Assembly (NCBI RefSeq): GCF_013449685.1
Contig: NZ_JACDSF010000003.1
Span: 32,474 to 96,473, forward strand
Length of the DNA: 64,000 nucleotides
DNA from: Pectobacterium brasiliense
Lineage (GTDB): Bacteria; Pseudomonadota; Gammaproteobacteria; Enterobacterales; Enterobacteriaceae
Reading direction: 5' to 3'
The notes under the pieces are model-generated. The model saw nothing but the letters and a program-made list of their open reading frames with translations. It was not told the DNA's origin and did not search any database. A program made the position numbers and the translations under genes. Below, in pieces: positions 8,837 through 18,203 of this stretch (position 1 is the stretch's first letter; each line of letters begins with the position of its first letter).

Positions 8837-9553
8837 TTAGGGATAGTTCACGCCAGTTATTCCTCTGAGCGCATTCATTAAATTCTGCTGCTGTAGAGGT
8901 AACGCTGCCACCATGCTGTTATATTGCGCCACCTGTTGCGGCGTACGGAATTGCACAGACGTGCCATTAAACACCGCCTGATCGCCCTGAGCCTGAAGGA
9001 AATCGCCGATCTGAATCAGGCTCTGTGCGAAGGCAATCGCATTCGGAATGGCAGGTAGCAGCGCATTGGTAGGCTGTATTACCGTGCGTGCATACAACCG
9101 CTCATAGGGTATTTGCACGTCTTCGGGCTGTTTTAGCAGCCGATGGGCGTTGTCCGCCTGCACTTTCGCCGACTGCACATGCTGGCTCAGCAGGTTCATT
9201 GCCCCGATGGATTGGCGAAGATCATCACGCTGCGTCAGATAGTCTTTAGGAACACGAATACGGGAAATTTGTCCCAACATCGGTGTTAAACTGCCGGACA
9301 CGGCCTGATTAAACTGCTGAGAAAAGGTGGTTAACATCGCGTAATCGTTAGTGAAATTGCCAAAATTCTTCTTCTGCTCTTCCGTCAACGTCGGCAATGT
9401 CCCATCCTGCTGCGACTGCACGCTTTGCAGGAACGCAACGAATGCCTTCCGCTGATCGGCTTCGCTGTCACCACAGGCAGCCAGCTGCAATGCCGCAAGA
9501 ATAACCAGAACTGGCAGCAGCCAGCGTGAACGGTACGTCATCAGCCTTCTCAT
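8837..9553 (-). CDS. yiaF: DUF3053 lipoprotein (YiaF-like)
   Basis: A predicted lipoprotein of unknown function. The N-terminal signal ends in the lipobox LAAC at about residues 24-27 (LQLAACGDSEAD), so Cys would be lipidated; the Asp at +3 rather than +2 does not give a clear inner-membrane retention signal. The rest is Q-rich and predicted helical (QSVQSQQDGTLP, QQVAQYNSMVAALP). Length is 238 residues, close to E. coli YiaF (about 236). The ATG at 9553 has an AGGAG six bases upstream, which supports this start over the internal ATG. It is a single gene between mtlA and glyS. Confidence 0.82.
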   Translation of the reverse strand: MRRLMTYRSRWLLPVLVILAALQLAACGDSEADQRKAFVAFLQSVQSQQDGTLPTLTEEQKKNFGNFTNDYAMLTTFSQQFNQAVSGSLTPMLGQISRIRVPKDYLTQRDDLRQSIGAMNLLSQHVQSAKVQADNAHRLLKQPEDVQIPYERLYARTVIQPTNALLPAIPNAIAFAQSLIQIGDFLQAQGDQAVFNGTSVQFRTPQQVAQYNSMVAALPLQQQNLMNALRGITGVNYP

Positions 9554-9769
9554 TCCCTACTCCTGTTACGCTTACTGCCCCACCAGCCATGCTTTATTCA
9601 AACAAAAACACGCTGACGACGGATTTTCCATGACAAGATTTTCTACGACATAAGCATAGTCGAATCAGGTTGGCTGTGCAGAAAAAGGCCAGCTCTGACA
9701 ACGAATACCGATTGTTTAAGCATCGGGATACACGGAGCGACGATAGGATTTTACCAACGGAGTCGTCAG

Positions 9770-9796
9770 TCGATACGGATCGATACAAATCGATAC
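9770..9796. repeat. Three TCGATAC heptamers at exact 10-bp spacing
   Basis: TCGATAC occurs at 9770-9776, 9780-9786 and 9790-9796, that is once per helical turn. The bases between copies differ (GGA, AAA). This could be a cluster of protein-binding half sites or a chance low-copy tandem repeat. Confidence 0.6.
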
Positions 9797-9827
9797 CGCG
9801 GGGTGAGGCGGGACGCTTTGCGGCGCG

Positions 9828-9867
9828 GAAAAAAATAACCCCCGAACGGGCGAACCGACTCGGGGGT
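9828..9867 (-). terminator. Rho-independent terminator of glyQS
   Basis: ACCCCCGA (9838-9845) pairs with TCGGGGGT (9860-9867). On the minus strand the stem is followed by TATTTTTTTCC. It lies 24 bp after the glyS stop codon. Confidence 0.88.
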
Positions 9868-9891
9868 GGGGATGACGTAACGCTATTGTCG

Positions 9892-11961
9892 TTATTGCAG
9901 CACGGAAATATCCGCAACCTGCAAGAACAGCTCACGCAGTTGGCTCAGCAGCGTCAGGCGGTTCACTCGAACCTGCTCATCTTCCGCCATGACCATCACC
10001 TGATCGAAGAACGCATCGACAGGCTCACGCAGTGAGGCCAGCTCAACCAGCGCTTCCTGATAGCGACCTTCAGCAAACAGCGGCGTCAGTTTGTCGCGCA
10101 GCACGACAAGGTGCGTGGCCAGCGTAATTTCCGCCGCGTCTTTCAATACGGCAGCGTTGACGCTCTCGTTCAGCGTATCGGTAGACTTCGCCAGAATGTT
10201 GGAAACGCGCTTGTTAGCCGCTGCCAGCGCTGCGGCGGCATCCAGCGAACGGAAGTGGCTGACGGCTTTCACGCGGGCATCGAAATCAGCCGGACGTGTC
10301 GGACGACGCGCTAATACCGCCTGAATGGTATCCACGCTGTGGCCTTCTTCCTGATACCAGGCACGGAAGCGACCGAGCATAAACTCAATCACGTCATCCA
10401 CAACCTTGGCATTAGACAGCTTATCGCCATACAAACGCACCGCTTCTTCGGTCAGCGTCTGCAAATCCAGCGGCAGACGTTTTTCGACGATAATGCGCAG
10501 CACACCGAGGGCAGCACGACGCAGCGCAAACGGGTCTTTGTCGCCTTTCGGGTGTTGGCCGATGCCAAAAATCCCTGCCAGCGAATCCATTTTGTCGGCA
10601 ATCGCCAACGCACACGCCACCGCAGAAGACGGCAGTTCGTCACCCGCAAAGCGTGGCTGATACTGCTCATTCAATGCCACAGCAACATCTTCCGCTTCGC
10701 CATCATGACGCGCATAGTGCATCCCCATCACGCCCTGCGTGTCGGTGAATTCGAACACCATGTTGGTCATCAGGTCACACTTGGACAGCAGACCCGCACG
10801 CGTCGCGTGATTCACATCAGCGCCAATCTGACCAGCAACCCAGCCAGCCAGCGCCTGAATACGGTCAGTTTTGTCGCGTAATGAACCTAACTGCTGCTGG
10901 AACAAGACGGTTTCCAGACGCGGCAGGTGATCTTCCAAACGCTTCTTACGGTCGGTATTGAAGAAGAATTCGGCGTCAGCCAGACGCGGGCGCACCACTT
11001 TTTCGTTACCGGAAATAATCTGCTGTGGATCTTTGGATTCGATATTGGCAACAAAAATGAAGTTTGGCAGCAGATTGCCGCTGTTGTCGTAAACCGGGAA
11101 ATACTTCTGGTCACCTTTCATGGTGTAAACCAGCGCTTCGGACGGCACCGCGAGGAATTTTTCTTCAAATTTCGCGGTCAACACCACTGGCCATTCCACC
11201 AGCGAGGTGACTTCTTCCAGCAGGCTGTCGCTCAGATCGGCATTACCGCCAATCTTGCGTGCGGCTTCTTCTGCATCGGCTTTGATTTTCGCTTTACGCG
11301 CATCGTAGTCAGCGACGACTTTACCGCGCTCCAGCAGAATCTGCGGATACTGTTCGGCGTTATCGATCGTAAATTCAGCTTCACCCATAAAGCGGTGGCC
11401 GCGAAGAGTACGAGCGGAATCGATACCCAATACCTGACCGGGGATCAGTTCTTCACCCAGCAGCATGGTTACCGTGTGCACCGGACGCACAAACTGCGTC
11501 TCTTTGTCGCTCCAGCGCATCAATTTTGGAATCGGCAGCTTCGATAATGCAGTGCTTACCATGCCAGCCAGCAGTGTCTGCGCCTGTTCTCCTTTCGCGT
11601 GGGCGCGATACAGCAGCCACTCGCCTTTGTCGGTCGTCAAACGTTCAGCTTGCTCAACGGTAATACCACAGCCACGCGCCCAGCCTTCTGCCGCTTTGGT
11701 CGGTTTGCCTTCAGCATCAAACGCTTGTGAGATCGCCGGACCACGTTTTTCTACTTCGCGATCGGGCTGAGAAGCGCTTAAGCGTGCCACTTTCAGCGCC
11801 AGACGGCGCGGCGCGGCAAACCAGCTTACGTCACCGTGTGCCAGATTGGCGGCATCCAGCTCCGCCGTGAAATTCGCGGCAAAAGATTCTGCCAGATTAC
11901 GGAGAGCCTTCGGCGGCAGCTCTTCCGTGCCAATTTCCACCAGAAAAGTCTTGTCAGTCAT
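9892..11961 (-). CDS. glyS: Glycine-tRNA ligase beta subunit
   Basis: Beta chain of the bacterial alpha2beta2 glycyl-tRNA synthetase, which charges tRNA-Gly in the cytoplasm; the beta chain supplies most tRNA contacts. The N-terminus [17 protein letters not shown] is characteristic of Gly[13 protein letters not shown] and the internal HD-like and C-terminal anticodon-binding region (DALRR-type, near [15 protein letters not shown]) follow. It has 689 residues, the same as E. coli. It begins 9 bp after glyQ and shares its terminator. Several long antisense open frames across it are coding shadows. Confidence 0.97.
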   Translation of the reverse strand: MTDKTFLVEIGTEELPPKALRNLAESFAANFTAELDAANLAHGDVSWFAAPRRLALKVARLSASQPDREVEKRGPAISQAFDAEGKPTKAAEGWARGCGITVEQAERLTTDKGEWLLYRAHAKGEQAQTLLAGMVSTALSKLPIPKLMRWSDKETQFVRPVHTVTMLLGEELIPGQVLGIDSARTLRGHRFMGEAEFTIDNAEQYPQILLERGKVVADYDARKAKIKADAEEAARKIGGNADLSDSLLEEVTSLVEWPVVLTAKFEEKFLAVPSEALVYTMKGDQKYFPVYDNSGNLLPNFIFVANIESKDPQQIISGNEKVVRPRLADAEFFFNTDRKKRLEDHLPRLETVLFQQQLGSLRDKTDRIQALAGWVAGQIGADVNHATRAGLLSKCDLMTNMVFEFTDTQGVMGMHYARHDGEAEDVAVALNEQYQPRFAGDELPSSAVACALAIADKMDSLAGIFGIGQHPKGDKDPFALRRAALGVLRIIVEKRLPLDLQTLTEEAVRLYGDKLSNAKVVDDVIEFMLGRFRAWYQEEGHSVDTIQAVLARRPTRPADFDARVKAVSHFRSLDAAAALAAANKRVSNILAKSTDTLNESVNAAVLKDAAEITLATHLVVLRDKLTPLFAEGRYQEALVELASLREPVDAFFDQVMVMAEDEQVRVNRLTLLSQLRELFLQVADISVLQ

Positions 11962-11970
11962 TGCTGCCTC

Positions 11971-12885
11971 TTAGCTCTCTTTCTTATTACACATCGGGAA
12001 ACCCAACGCCTCACGCGAGGCATAGTAGGCTTCCGCAACCGCTTTGGTCAGGGTACGAATACGCAGAATGTAGCGCTGGCGTTCGGTCACTGAGATCGCT
12101 TTACGCGCATCCAGCAGGTTAAAGCTGTGCGCCGCTTTCAGAATGCGTTCGTAAGCCGGTAAAGGCAGCGGTTTTTCCAGCGCCAGCAGGTGCTGCGCTT
12201 CTTTCTCATATTGCTCGAAGCAGCTGAACAGGAAATCGACATCAGCGTGTTCAAAGTTGTAGGTCGACTGCTCGACTTCGTTTTGATGGAACACGTCGCC
12301 GTAGGTGGTTTTCCCTAACGGACCATCGCTCCAGACCAGATCGTAAACGCTATCAACGCCCTGAATGTACATCGCCAGACGTTCCAGACCGTAGGTGATC
12401 TCGCCCGTCACCGGTTTACATTCCAAACCGCCAACCTGCTGGAAGTAGGTAAACTGCGTGACTTCCATACCGTTCAGCCAGACTTCCCAGCCCAGGCCCC
12501 ATGCGCCCAGCGTTGGGTTTTCCCAGTTGTCTTCCACGAAGCGGATATCGTGAATGGTCGGATCCATACCCAGCTCTTTCAGAGAACCGAGGTACAGCTC
12601 CTGAATATTGTCCGGTGATGGCTTAATAACGACCTGAAACTGGTAATAGTGCTGTAAGCGGTTCGGGTTTTCACCGTAGCGCCCATCGGTCGGACGACGA
12701 GAAGGCTGCACATAGGCGGCAGCCATCGGCTCCGGTCCCAGTGCCCGCAGGCAGGTCATAGGGTGTGAAGTGCCTGCGCCGACTTCCATGTCCAATGGTT
12801 GAACAATGGTGCAGCCCTGGCGAGCCCAATAATCCTGTAACGTCAGGATCAGGCCCTGGAAGGTCTTGGTATCAAACTTTTGCAT
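11971..12885 (-). CDS. glyQ: Glycine-tRNA ligase alpha subunit
   Basis: Alpha, catalytic chain of the alpha2beta2 glycyl-tRNA synthetase. The start [20 protein letters not shown], the class II segment [17 protein letters not shown] and [19 protein letters not shown] are nearly the same as E. coli GlyQ. The frame is open to 12996, but the family start is the ATG at 12885, giving 304 residues (E. coli 303). glyQ is followed by glyS after 9 bp, so the two chains are co-transcribed. Confidence 0.97.
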   Translation of the reverse strand: MQKFDTKTFQGLILTLQDYWARQGCTIVQPLDMEVGAGTSHPMTCLRALGPEPMAAAYVQPSRRPTDGRYGENPNRLQHYYQFQVVIKPSPDNIQELYLGSLKELGMDPTIHDIRFVEDNWENPTLGAWGLGWEVWLNGMEVTQFTYFQQVGGLECKPVTGEITYGLERLAMYIQGVDSVYDLVWSDGPLGKTTYGDVFHQNEVEQSTYNFEHADVDFLFSCFEQYEKEAQHLLALEKPLPLPAYERILKAAHSFNLLDARKAISVTERQRYILRIRTLTKAVAEAYYASREALGFPMCNKKES

Positions 12886-13012
12886 GTTGGATTCGCGCGC
12901 GATACAAGTGGATTTATAAGGAATGCGCCAGTATACCCTCTGACCGCAAGATATACAGCCAGAATGCGGCAACAAGTGCAAATCCCCCGTCATCATCTTT
13001 CAAATTTCAGGA

Positions 13013-13819
13013 TCAGCCTGAAAAAACGGTCTGCAACATCTTCAAGCTCAGCAGCAGCAGCAGCGCGGCAAAGGCCTTTTTCAGCGTCGCCACGGGCAGA
13101 CGGTGCGCCAGACGAGCCCCAACGGGCGCGGTGAAGAAGCTGACAGCAGAAATCAGGAGAACGGCAGGCAGAGAGACATAGCCGACGCTGTAGTTAGGTA
13201 ACCCCGTCGTCGACCAGCCGTTAATCATGTAGCCCAGCGCGCCGGACAGGGCAATGGGTAGCCCCACCGCCGACGATGTGCCAATCGCCTGCTGAATACG
13301 GACGTTGCACCACGTCAGGAACGGCACGGTGAGCGACCCGCCACCGATAGCCACCAGCGCCGAAATGCTGCCAATCACCAGTCCCGCTAGCGACACGCCA
13401 GCCGTACCGGGCAACTGGCGCTGCGGTTTTGGCTTGATATTCAGCACCATTTGCAGCGAAACGTAAGCCATGAAGCAGGAGAAAAAGATCGCCAACGCCC
13501 GCGTCGGCAACAGCGTCGCCAGCCAGGTGGCCGCGAATGTCCCAATCAGGATGGCAGGCGTAATCCGCATCACCACAGGCCAAAGCACCGCCTGATGTTG
13601 ATGATGCGTGCGCAGGCTGGAAATTGCCGTGACGACGATGGCCGCCATTGACGTACCTAACGCCAGATGCACCAAATGCGTATTCTCCACGCCCTGTGCA
13701 GCAAACAGCGCCGTTAGCACTGGCACCATAATACCGCCACCGCCAATACCCAATAACCCCGCCATAAAACCAACTACCGCGCCTAATGCCAGATAGGCTG
13801 CTACCCACTCTACTGCCAT
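13013..13819 (-). CDS. TauE/SafE-family membrane permease
   Basis: A polytopic inner-membrane protein of the TauE/SafE (DUF81) family, whose studied members export sulfite, sulfoacetate or other organic anions. It shows the two-fold repeat typical of the family: the glycine-rich GFMAGLLGIGGGGIMVPVL in the first half and IGSISALVAIGGGSLTVPFL in the second, each within hydrophobic helices (about eight in total). Length 268 residues, usual for the family. It is a monocistronic minus-strand gene between glyQ and tag. The substrate cannot be read from the sequence. Confidence 0.85.
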   Translation of the reverse strand: MAVEWVAAYLALGAVVGFMAGLLGIGGGGIMVPVLTALFAAQGVENTHLVHLALGTSMAAIVVTAISSLRTHHQHQAVLWPVVMRITPAILIGTFAATWLATLLPTRALAIFFSCFMAYVSLQMVLNIKPKPQRQLPGTAGVSLAGLVIGSISALVAIGGGSLTVPFLTWCNVRIQQAIGTSSAVGLPIALSGALGYMINGWSTTGLPNYSVGYVSLPAVLLISAVSFFTAPVGARLAHRLPVATLKKAFAALLLLLSLKMLQTVFSG

Positions 13820-13862
13820 TCCCTGTACCCCTGTCTCTGTCTATACTTTTCTTATGATCGAT

Positions 13863-13898
13863 TGAACAGCCCTGAGCTAATGAACAGCCTTGAGCGAA
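13863..13898. repeat. Two tandem 18-bp repeats upstream of tag
   Basis: TGAACAGCCCTGAGCTAA (13863-13880) is followed directly by TGAACAGCCTTGAGCGAA (13881-13898), matching at 16 of 18 bases. A weaker third part and two GCGAATAAA copies follow. They lie between the divergent TauE/SafE and tag genes. Confidence 0.6.
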
Positions 13899-14011
13899 TA
13901 AAGCGAATAAATAGCCCTAAGCTGTTGGTGAAACATTATTCATGATTCCGCGACGACTTTCTGCCCCATCCGCAAACGACCTTTCATATCTGCGAGCACG
14001 CCCGCAAAACA

Positions 14012-14027
14012 CTGGTTGCATATACAG
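14012..14027. promoter_or_regulatory. Possible LexA (SOS) box upstream of tag
   Basis: CTG-N10-CAG with the right half TATACAG (CTGGTTGCATATACAG). The LexA consensus is CTGTATATATATACAG, so the right half is good and the left half poor. It lies 79 bp before tag, a DNA repair gene. A weak call. Confidence 0.3.
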
Positions 14028-14105
14028 CAACATAAGTGCCATGATCGAATCCTACTTGCGACAGACGCCTTACAATGAACGGCTCACCCTAATCAGGAGA
14101 AAGGT

Positions 14106-14669
14106 ATGCAACGCTGCGGCTGGGTTACACAAGACACCTTATATCAGGATTACCACGATAACGAGTGGGGGAAACCCTGCACCGACAGCCAGAAGCTGTT
14201 TGAGTTACTGTGTCTGGAGGGCCAGCAGGCAGGTCTTTCCTGGATTACCGTCCTGAAAAAACGCGAACACTATCGCCGTTGCTTCCACCAGTTCGATCCT
14301 GAGCAAGTGGCGCAGATGACGCAGGATGACGTCGAGCGACTGGTGCAGGACAGCAGCATTATTCGTCATCGTGGAAAAATCGAGGCGATTATCACCAATG
14401 CAAAAGCGTGGGTAGCAATGGAAAGTCAGGGAGAGCGTTTCTCGCACTTCATTTGGTCTTTCGTCGAACACCAACCGCGCCTCAATCACCCCGCTTCGCT
14501 CGCCGAGGTGCCAGCCAAAACGGACGTTTCGGATGCCATGTCCAAGGCCCTGAAGAAACGTGGCTTCAAATTTATCGGCTCAACCATCTGTTACGCCTTC
14601 ATGCAGGCGGGTGGATTGGTCAACGACCATGTCACCGACTGCTTTTGTCATCAGGAAAGCACGTCATGA
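14106..14669 (+). CDS. tag: DNA-3-methyladenine glycosylase I
   Basis: Tag excises 3-methyladenine from alkylated DNA, starting base-excision repair. The protein starts MQRCGWVTQDTLYQDYHDNEWG, with the N-terminal Cys and the later C-terminal His/Cys of the zinc site (VNDHVTDCFCH), and has the LCLEGQQAGLSW base-pocket segment and LKKRGFKFIGSTICYAFMQA near the end. It has 187 residues, as in E. coli. An AGGAGA precedes the ATG. Its stop overlaps the start of yiaC (ATGA), as in the E. coli tag-yiaC pair. Confidence 0.96.
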   Translation: MQRCGWVTQDTLYQDYHDNEWGKPCTDSQKLFELLCLEGQQAGLSWITVLKKREHYRRCFHQFDPEQVAQMTQDDVERLVQDSSIIRHRGKIEAIITNAKAWVAMESQGERFSHFIWSFVEHQPRLNHPASLAEVPAKTDVSDAMSKALKKRGFKFIGSTICYAFMQAGGLVNDHVTDCFCHQESTS

Positions 14670-15166
14670 TTCGACCTTACCGCGACCCCGATCTCGAACC
14701 GCTGATGCAGCTTTGGCTGAAGAGCACCACTCTGGCGCATCCGTTTATTCGTGAAGGTTACTGGCGAGAAAGTGCCAGCGCGGTACGTGAGATCTATATT
14801 CCCCAGTCACAAACCTGGGTTTATGAGGAACAAGGGAGCCTCATCGGCTTTATCAGCGTGCTGAAAGCACGGTTCATCGGCGCGCTGTTTGTGGAACACG
14901 CCTATTATGGCAAGCAGATTGGTACAGCGCTGATCCAGCATGTTCAGGCACAGTACCCCTTACTCAGCCTGGAAGTGTATCAACAGAATACGCGCGCCTG
15001 CCGGTTCTACCATAAGCAGGGATTTGTCATCGTGGAGGAAAACGTCAATCAGGATACACAGGCCACCGCACTCATCATGCAGTGGGCGCAGAAACATCCT
15101 GTGTGTTTGCGAGGAGGCGATCGTTCATCATCCCAATCGTGCAAATCCCCCATTAATCACGGTTAA
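14666..15166 (+). CDS. yiaC: GNAT-family N-acetyltransferase (YiaC-like)
   Basis: A GNAT acetyltransferase; E. coli YiaC has been reported as a protein lysine acetyltransferase. [22 protein letters not shown] opens the fold, [21 protein letters not shown] holds the acetyl-CoA loop (the usual Q/R-x-x-G-x-G/A appears as KQIGTA), and [19 protein letters not shown] is the typical C-terminal motif. The ATG at 14666 overlaps the tag stop by 4 bp, so translation is coupled. At 166 residues it is about 20 longer than E. coli YiaC, because of a Ser- and Cys-rich tail ([15 protein letters not shown]) that may not be conserved. Confidence 0.88.
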   Translation: MIRPYRDPDLEPLMQLWLKSTTLAHPFIREGYWRESASAVREIYIPQSQTWVYEEQGSLIGFISVLKARFIGALFVEHAYYGKQIGTALIQHVQAQYPLLSLEVYQQNTRACRFYHKQGFVIVEENVNQDTQATALIMQWAQKHPVCLRGGDRSSSQSCKSPINHG

Positions 15167-15272
15167 CCTTGGGCAGATGCGGGGGGCGGTATCGCTTGCA
15201 GTCTCTCGCCAGCTACGCGATTATTCGATGAGCTATTTCTACGTTAACTTCCTTAATCTGCTGGAGTTTGTG

Positions 15273-16235
15273 ATGAAACCTAGCGTTATCCTGTATAAAA
15301 AAATTGCTGACGACCTGCGTGCTCGTTTAGACCAACACTTCACCGTCACTGAACTTGACGCCTTTCCCTCACTCGACCACCCCGCTCTGGCAACGGCCGA
15401 AGGCATTATTGGTTCCGGCGGTAAAGTCGATAAAGATTTCCTACAACACGCACCGCGTTTACGCGCGGCCTCCACCATTTCAGTCGGTTATGACACCTTT
15501 AACGTCGACGCGCTGAATGAAAAAGGGGTGATTCTCATGCACACCCCGACCGTGCTGACGGAAACGGTAGCGGATACGGTTCTGGCACTGATGCTCGCCA
15601 GCGCGCGCCGGGTCGTGGAAGTGGCCGAGCGGGTCAAGGCGGGCGAATGGAAAGAGGGGGTAGGCAGCGACTGGTTTGGTACCGACGTTCACCATAAAAC
15701 CATCGGTATTCTGGGGATGGGCCGCATTGGTCTGGCCGTCGCGCAACGCGCCCACTTTGGTTTCAGCATGCCGGTTCTGTACAACGCACGCCGCCATCAC
15801 GCCGAAGCCGAGCAGCGTTTTAATGCCCGCCACTGTGATCTCGATACGCTCTTGGCTGAATCTGATTTCCTCTGTATCACGCTACCGCTCACGGCGGAAA
15901 CGCATCATCTGATTGGCCGCGAGCAGTTGGCAAAAATGAAGCCCAGCGCCATTTTGATTAATATCGGTCGTGGTGCTGTTGTGGATGAAGACGCGCTGAC
16001 GGAAGCCCTGGTGAAAGGGACAATTCAGGGCGCAGGTCTGGATGTGTTTGTCAAAGAACCGCTGCCCGTCGATTCTCCACTGCTGGATTTACCTAATGTC
16101 GTTGCACTGCCGCACATCGGTTCTGCCACGCATGAAACCCGCTACGGCATGGCCGCCTGCGCCGTTGACAACCTGATTGCTGCCCTGAGCGGCCAGGTAA
16201 AAGAAAACTGCGTAAATCCGCAGGTTTTGAAATAG
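15273..16235 (+). CDS. ghrB: Glyoxylate/hydroxypyruvate (2-ketoaldonate) reductase B
   Basis: A D-2-hydroxyacid dehydrogenase that reduces glyoxylate, hydroxypyruvate and 2-keto-gluconate-type acids with NADPH. The Rossmann motif is [16 protein letters not shown]; the catalytic residues appear as Arg in [10 protein letters not shown] (upstream region), Glu in [10 protein letters not shown] and His in [15 protein letters not shown]. Start: the ATG at 15273 has GGAG 6 bases upstream and gives 320 residues (E. coli 324); the frame is open further back only by chance. It probably serves sugar-acid use, plausible in a plant-degrading bacterium. Confidence 0.93.
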   Translation: MKPSVILYKKIADDLRARLDQHFTVTELDAFPSLDHPALATAEGIIGSGGKVDKDFLQHAPRLRAASTISVGYDTFNVDALNEKGVILMHTPTVLTETVADTVLALMLASARRVVEVAERVKAGEWKEGVGSDWFGTDVHHKTIGILGMGRIGLAVAQRAHFGFSMPVLYNARRHHAEAEQRFNARHCDLDTLLAESDFLCITLPLTAETHHLIGREQLAKMKPSAILINIGRGAVVDEDALTEALVKGTIQGAGLDVFVKEPLPVDSPLLDLPNVVALPHIGSATHETRYGMAACAVDNLIAALSGQVKENCVNPQVLK

Positions 16236-16250
16236 CCTTAAGTCGACCTT

Positions 16251-16284
16251 AGCGCTGCGACGACGCTTTCGCAGCGCTGCTTTT
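16251..16284 (+). terminator. Rho-independent terminator of ghrB
   Basis: AGCGCTGCGA (16251-16260) pairs perfectly with TCGCAGCGCT (16269-16278) and is followed by GCTTTTCC. It lies 15 bp after the ghrB stop. Confidence 0.8.
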
Positions 16285-16370
16285 CCCCACGAACCAACCC
16301 CATCATCACACGCGAAACGCGGCGATTTCTCGCAAAAACCATGCTTTTTCCTAACTAAAAACTGGATAAC

Positions 16371-16384
16371 CAATACCGGTATTG
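16371..16384. promoter_or_regulatory. Perfect palindrome upstream of the ABC-monooxygenase operon
   Basis: CAATACCGGTATTG is a perfect 14-bp palindrome, 155 bp before the first gene of the operon, in a 303-bp gap (16236-16538) that otherwise holds only the ghrB terminator. It is a candidate operator; no regulator gene lies next to it. Confidence 0.45.
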
Positions 16385-16538
16385 TTCTTTGCTGTTTCCT
16401 ACCTCCTATGGAAGTATCGGCTGTAACGAGCGGTTAACGTCTTCTGCTGTATTCCCCGTTTCAGGACGTAATCGATACGCGTATTTACCTGATAAAAAAC
16501 AAATTTAATAAAAACCATTACCTGTAGGGAAAACCATC

Positions 16539-18176
16539 GTGGCGACTTTTTTGCATCCTCATCAGAAACTCACTATTTTTGCCTCATTGCTCCTTATGGG
16601 CGGTGCGTTAAGTGCACAGGCAGCGAACGACACACCGAAAATCGGCGGCACGCTGATTTATCTGGAACAGCAGGCGCACACCAACCTCTATACGCCCGCA
16701 GGCGGGTTTTACCCGAACGGCGGCATTCTCAATCAGATAACCGATAAACTGACGTATCAGAACCCCGAAACGCTGGAGGTCGAGCCGTGGATTGCGGAAT
16801 CCTGGACCGTCAACGCGGATAACACCGAATACACATTCAAGATTCGTCCCGGTGTTAGCTTCTCTGACGGCACACCGCTGGATGCCAACGCGGTAGCGAA
16901 AAACTTCGATACCTACGGTTTAGGGAATACGGCACTCAACCAGCCGGTTTCCGAGGTCATCAATAACTACCTGCGCAGTGAAGTCATCGATCCGCTCACG
17001 GTGAAGTTTTACTTTAAGAAGCCGTCTCCGGGCTTTCTGCAAGGGACTGCGACCATCGGTTCCGGTCTGGTTTCTCTCAGTACGCTGGCGCGCAATTTCA
17101 ATCAGTTAGGCAATGCTAAAAACATTATTGGCTCCGGCCCGTTCGTGGTGAGCAGCGAGAAACTGGGACGCGAACTGAAACTGACCGCCCGTAAGGATTA
17201 CAACTGGGCACCGATTAAATCGAAGCATCAGGGGCGCGCCTATCTGGACGCTATTACCTATCTGGTGACCCCGGAAGACAGCGTACGTATTGGCGCGTTG
17301 GTATCCGGTCAGGCTGACTTCATTCGTCAGATTCAGGCCTATGATGAGAAGCGGGTGCAGAGTCAGGGCTTCAATCTTTATGCCCCGCCGACGCGCGGCG
17401 TCAATAACAGCGTGGTTTTCCGCCCGGATAATCCGCTGGTCGCCGATATCCGCGTGCGCCAAGCACTGCTGCACGCCACCAACACCAAAGAGATCATCGA
17501 TACGCTGTTCTCAGACAACTACCCACAGGCCACATCACCGCTGGCTAAAACCGCCGCTGGCTATGTCGATCTCTCTAGCAAACTCACGTTCGATCCCATA
17601 CAGGCCAACAAACTGTTAGATGACGCAGGCTGGAAAACCGGCTCGCAGGGATTACGGCAAAAGGATGGCAAAACGCTGGAACTGACCGCCTATGAATCCC
17701 TGCCGCAACCACAGAACAAAGAAACCTTACAGCTGGTTTCTCAACAGTGGGCAAAAGTCGGCGTGAAGCTGAACGTGCTGGCAGGCGATGCAGGCAGCAA
17801 AACCGTCGATAGCCTGGATCCGCTGAAAACCGGCGTGGCTCCGGCGATGGTAGGCCGTGCCGACCCGGATGTGCTGAAAAGCCAGTATTACCCGACGGTA
17901 CGTAACGTCCTGCTGCAAAAAGGCGGTTCCAGCGACAAGGTGAAGGACTTTGTTGATCCGCATCTGAATACTCTGCTGGATGGCATCGCCGCTGAAACTG
18001 ACCGCAGCAAGCGGCTGGAGCAGGTTGGAGAGGTGCAGAGTTACCTGATCGATCAGGCCTACGTCATTCCTATTTTTGAAGAACCGCAGGTGTTTGCAGG
18101 CGCACCCACCACAAAAGGCATCGCGTTTGAAGCCGTCGGTCGCCCCAGCTTCTACAACACCTGGCTGGATAAGTAA
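16539..18176 (+). CDS. ABC transporter substrate-binding protein (peptide/nickel type)
   Basis: A periplasmic binding protein of the SBP_bac_5 (oligopeptide/nickel) family and likely ligand receptor of the importer coded downstream. A signal peptide (LTIFASLLLMGGALSAQAA, cleaved near residue 29) leads into the family signature region YTFKIRPGVSFSDGTPLDANAVAKNF at about residues 94-120. Length 545, usual for the family. Start is a GTG with AGGG upstream. As I recall, this protein and the monooxygenase downstream belong to a conserved set of functionally uncharacterised partners seen in Klebsiella and other proteobacteria. The ligand is unknown; a peptide is only one possibility. Confidence 0.88.
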   Translation: MATFLHPHQKLTIFASLLLMGGALSAQAANDTPKIGGTLIYLEQQAHTNLYTPAGGFYPNGGILNQITDKLTYQNPETLEVEPWIAESWTVNADNTEYTFKIRPGVSFSDGTPLDANAVAKNFDTYGLGNTALNQPVSEVINNYLRSEVIDPLTVKFYFKKPSPGFLQGTATIGSGLVSLSTLARNFNQLGNAKNIIGSGPFVVSSEKLGRELKLTARKDYNWAPIKSKHQGRAYLDAITYLVTPEDSVRIGALVSGQADFIRQIQAYDEKRVQSQGFNLYAPPTRGVNNSVVFRPDNPLVADIRVRQALLHATNTKEIIDTLFSDNYPQATSPLAKTAAGYVDLSSKLTFDPIQANKLLDDAGWKTGSQGLRQKDGKTLELTAYESLPQPQNKETLQLVSQQWAKVGVKLNVLAGDAGSKTVDSLDPLKTGVAPAMVGRADPDVLKSQYYPTVRNVLLQKGGSSDKVKDFVDPHLNTLLDGIAAETDRSKRLEQVGEVQSYLIDQAYVIPIFEEPQVFAGAPTTKGIAFEAVGRPSFYNTWLDK

Positions 18177-18203
18177 CACAGAAGAAAGAAGGAGGAGGTC
18201 ATC

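Larger units (their letters stand above)
9554..9891. other. Intergenic region between glyS and the DUF3053 gene
   Basis: A 338-bp gap with no credible gene. It holds the glyS terminator at its lower end, a run of three phased TCGATAC heptamers (9770-9796), and presumably the promoter of the DUF3053 gene near 9560-9620. Short open frames across it have no recognisable product. Confidence 0.6.

Noticed and set aside
9670-11547. Several long plus-strand frames opposite glyS and its 3' end
   Set aside because: All mirror glyS codons or run through its terminator; none has a recognisable domain.
13221-13808. 195-codon minus-strand frame inside the TauE/SafE gene
   Set aside because: Frame-shifted overlap of a clear membrane protein; no independent support.
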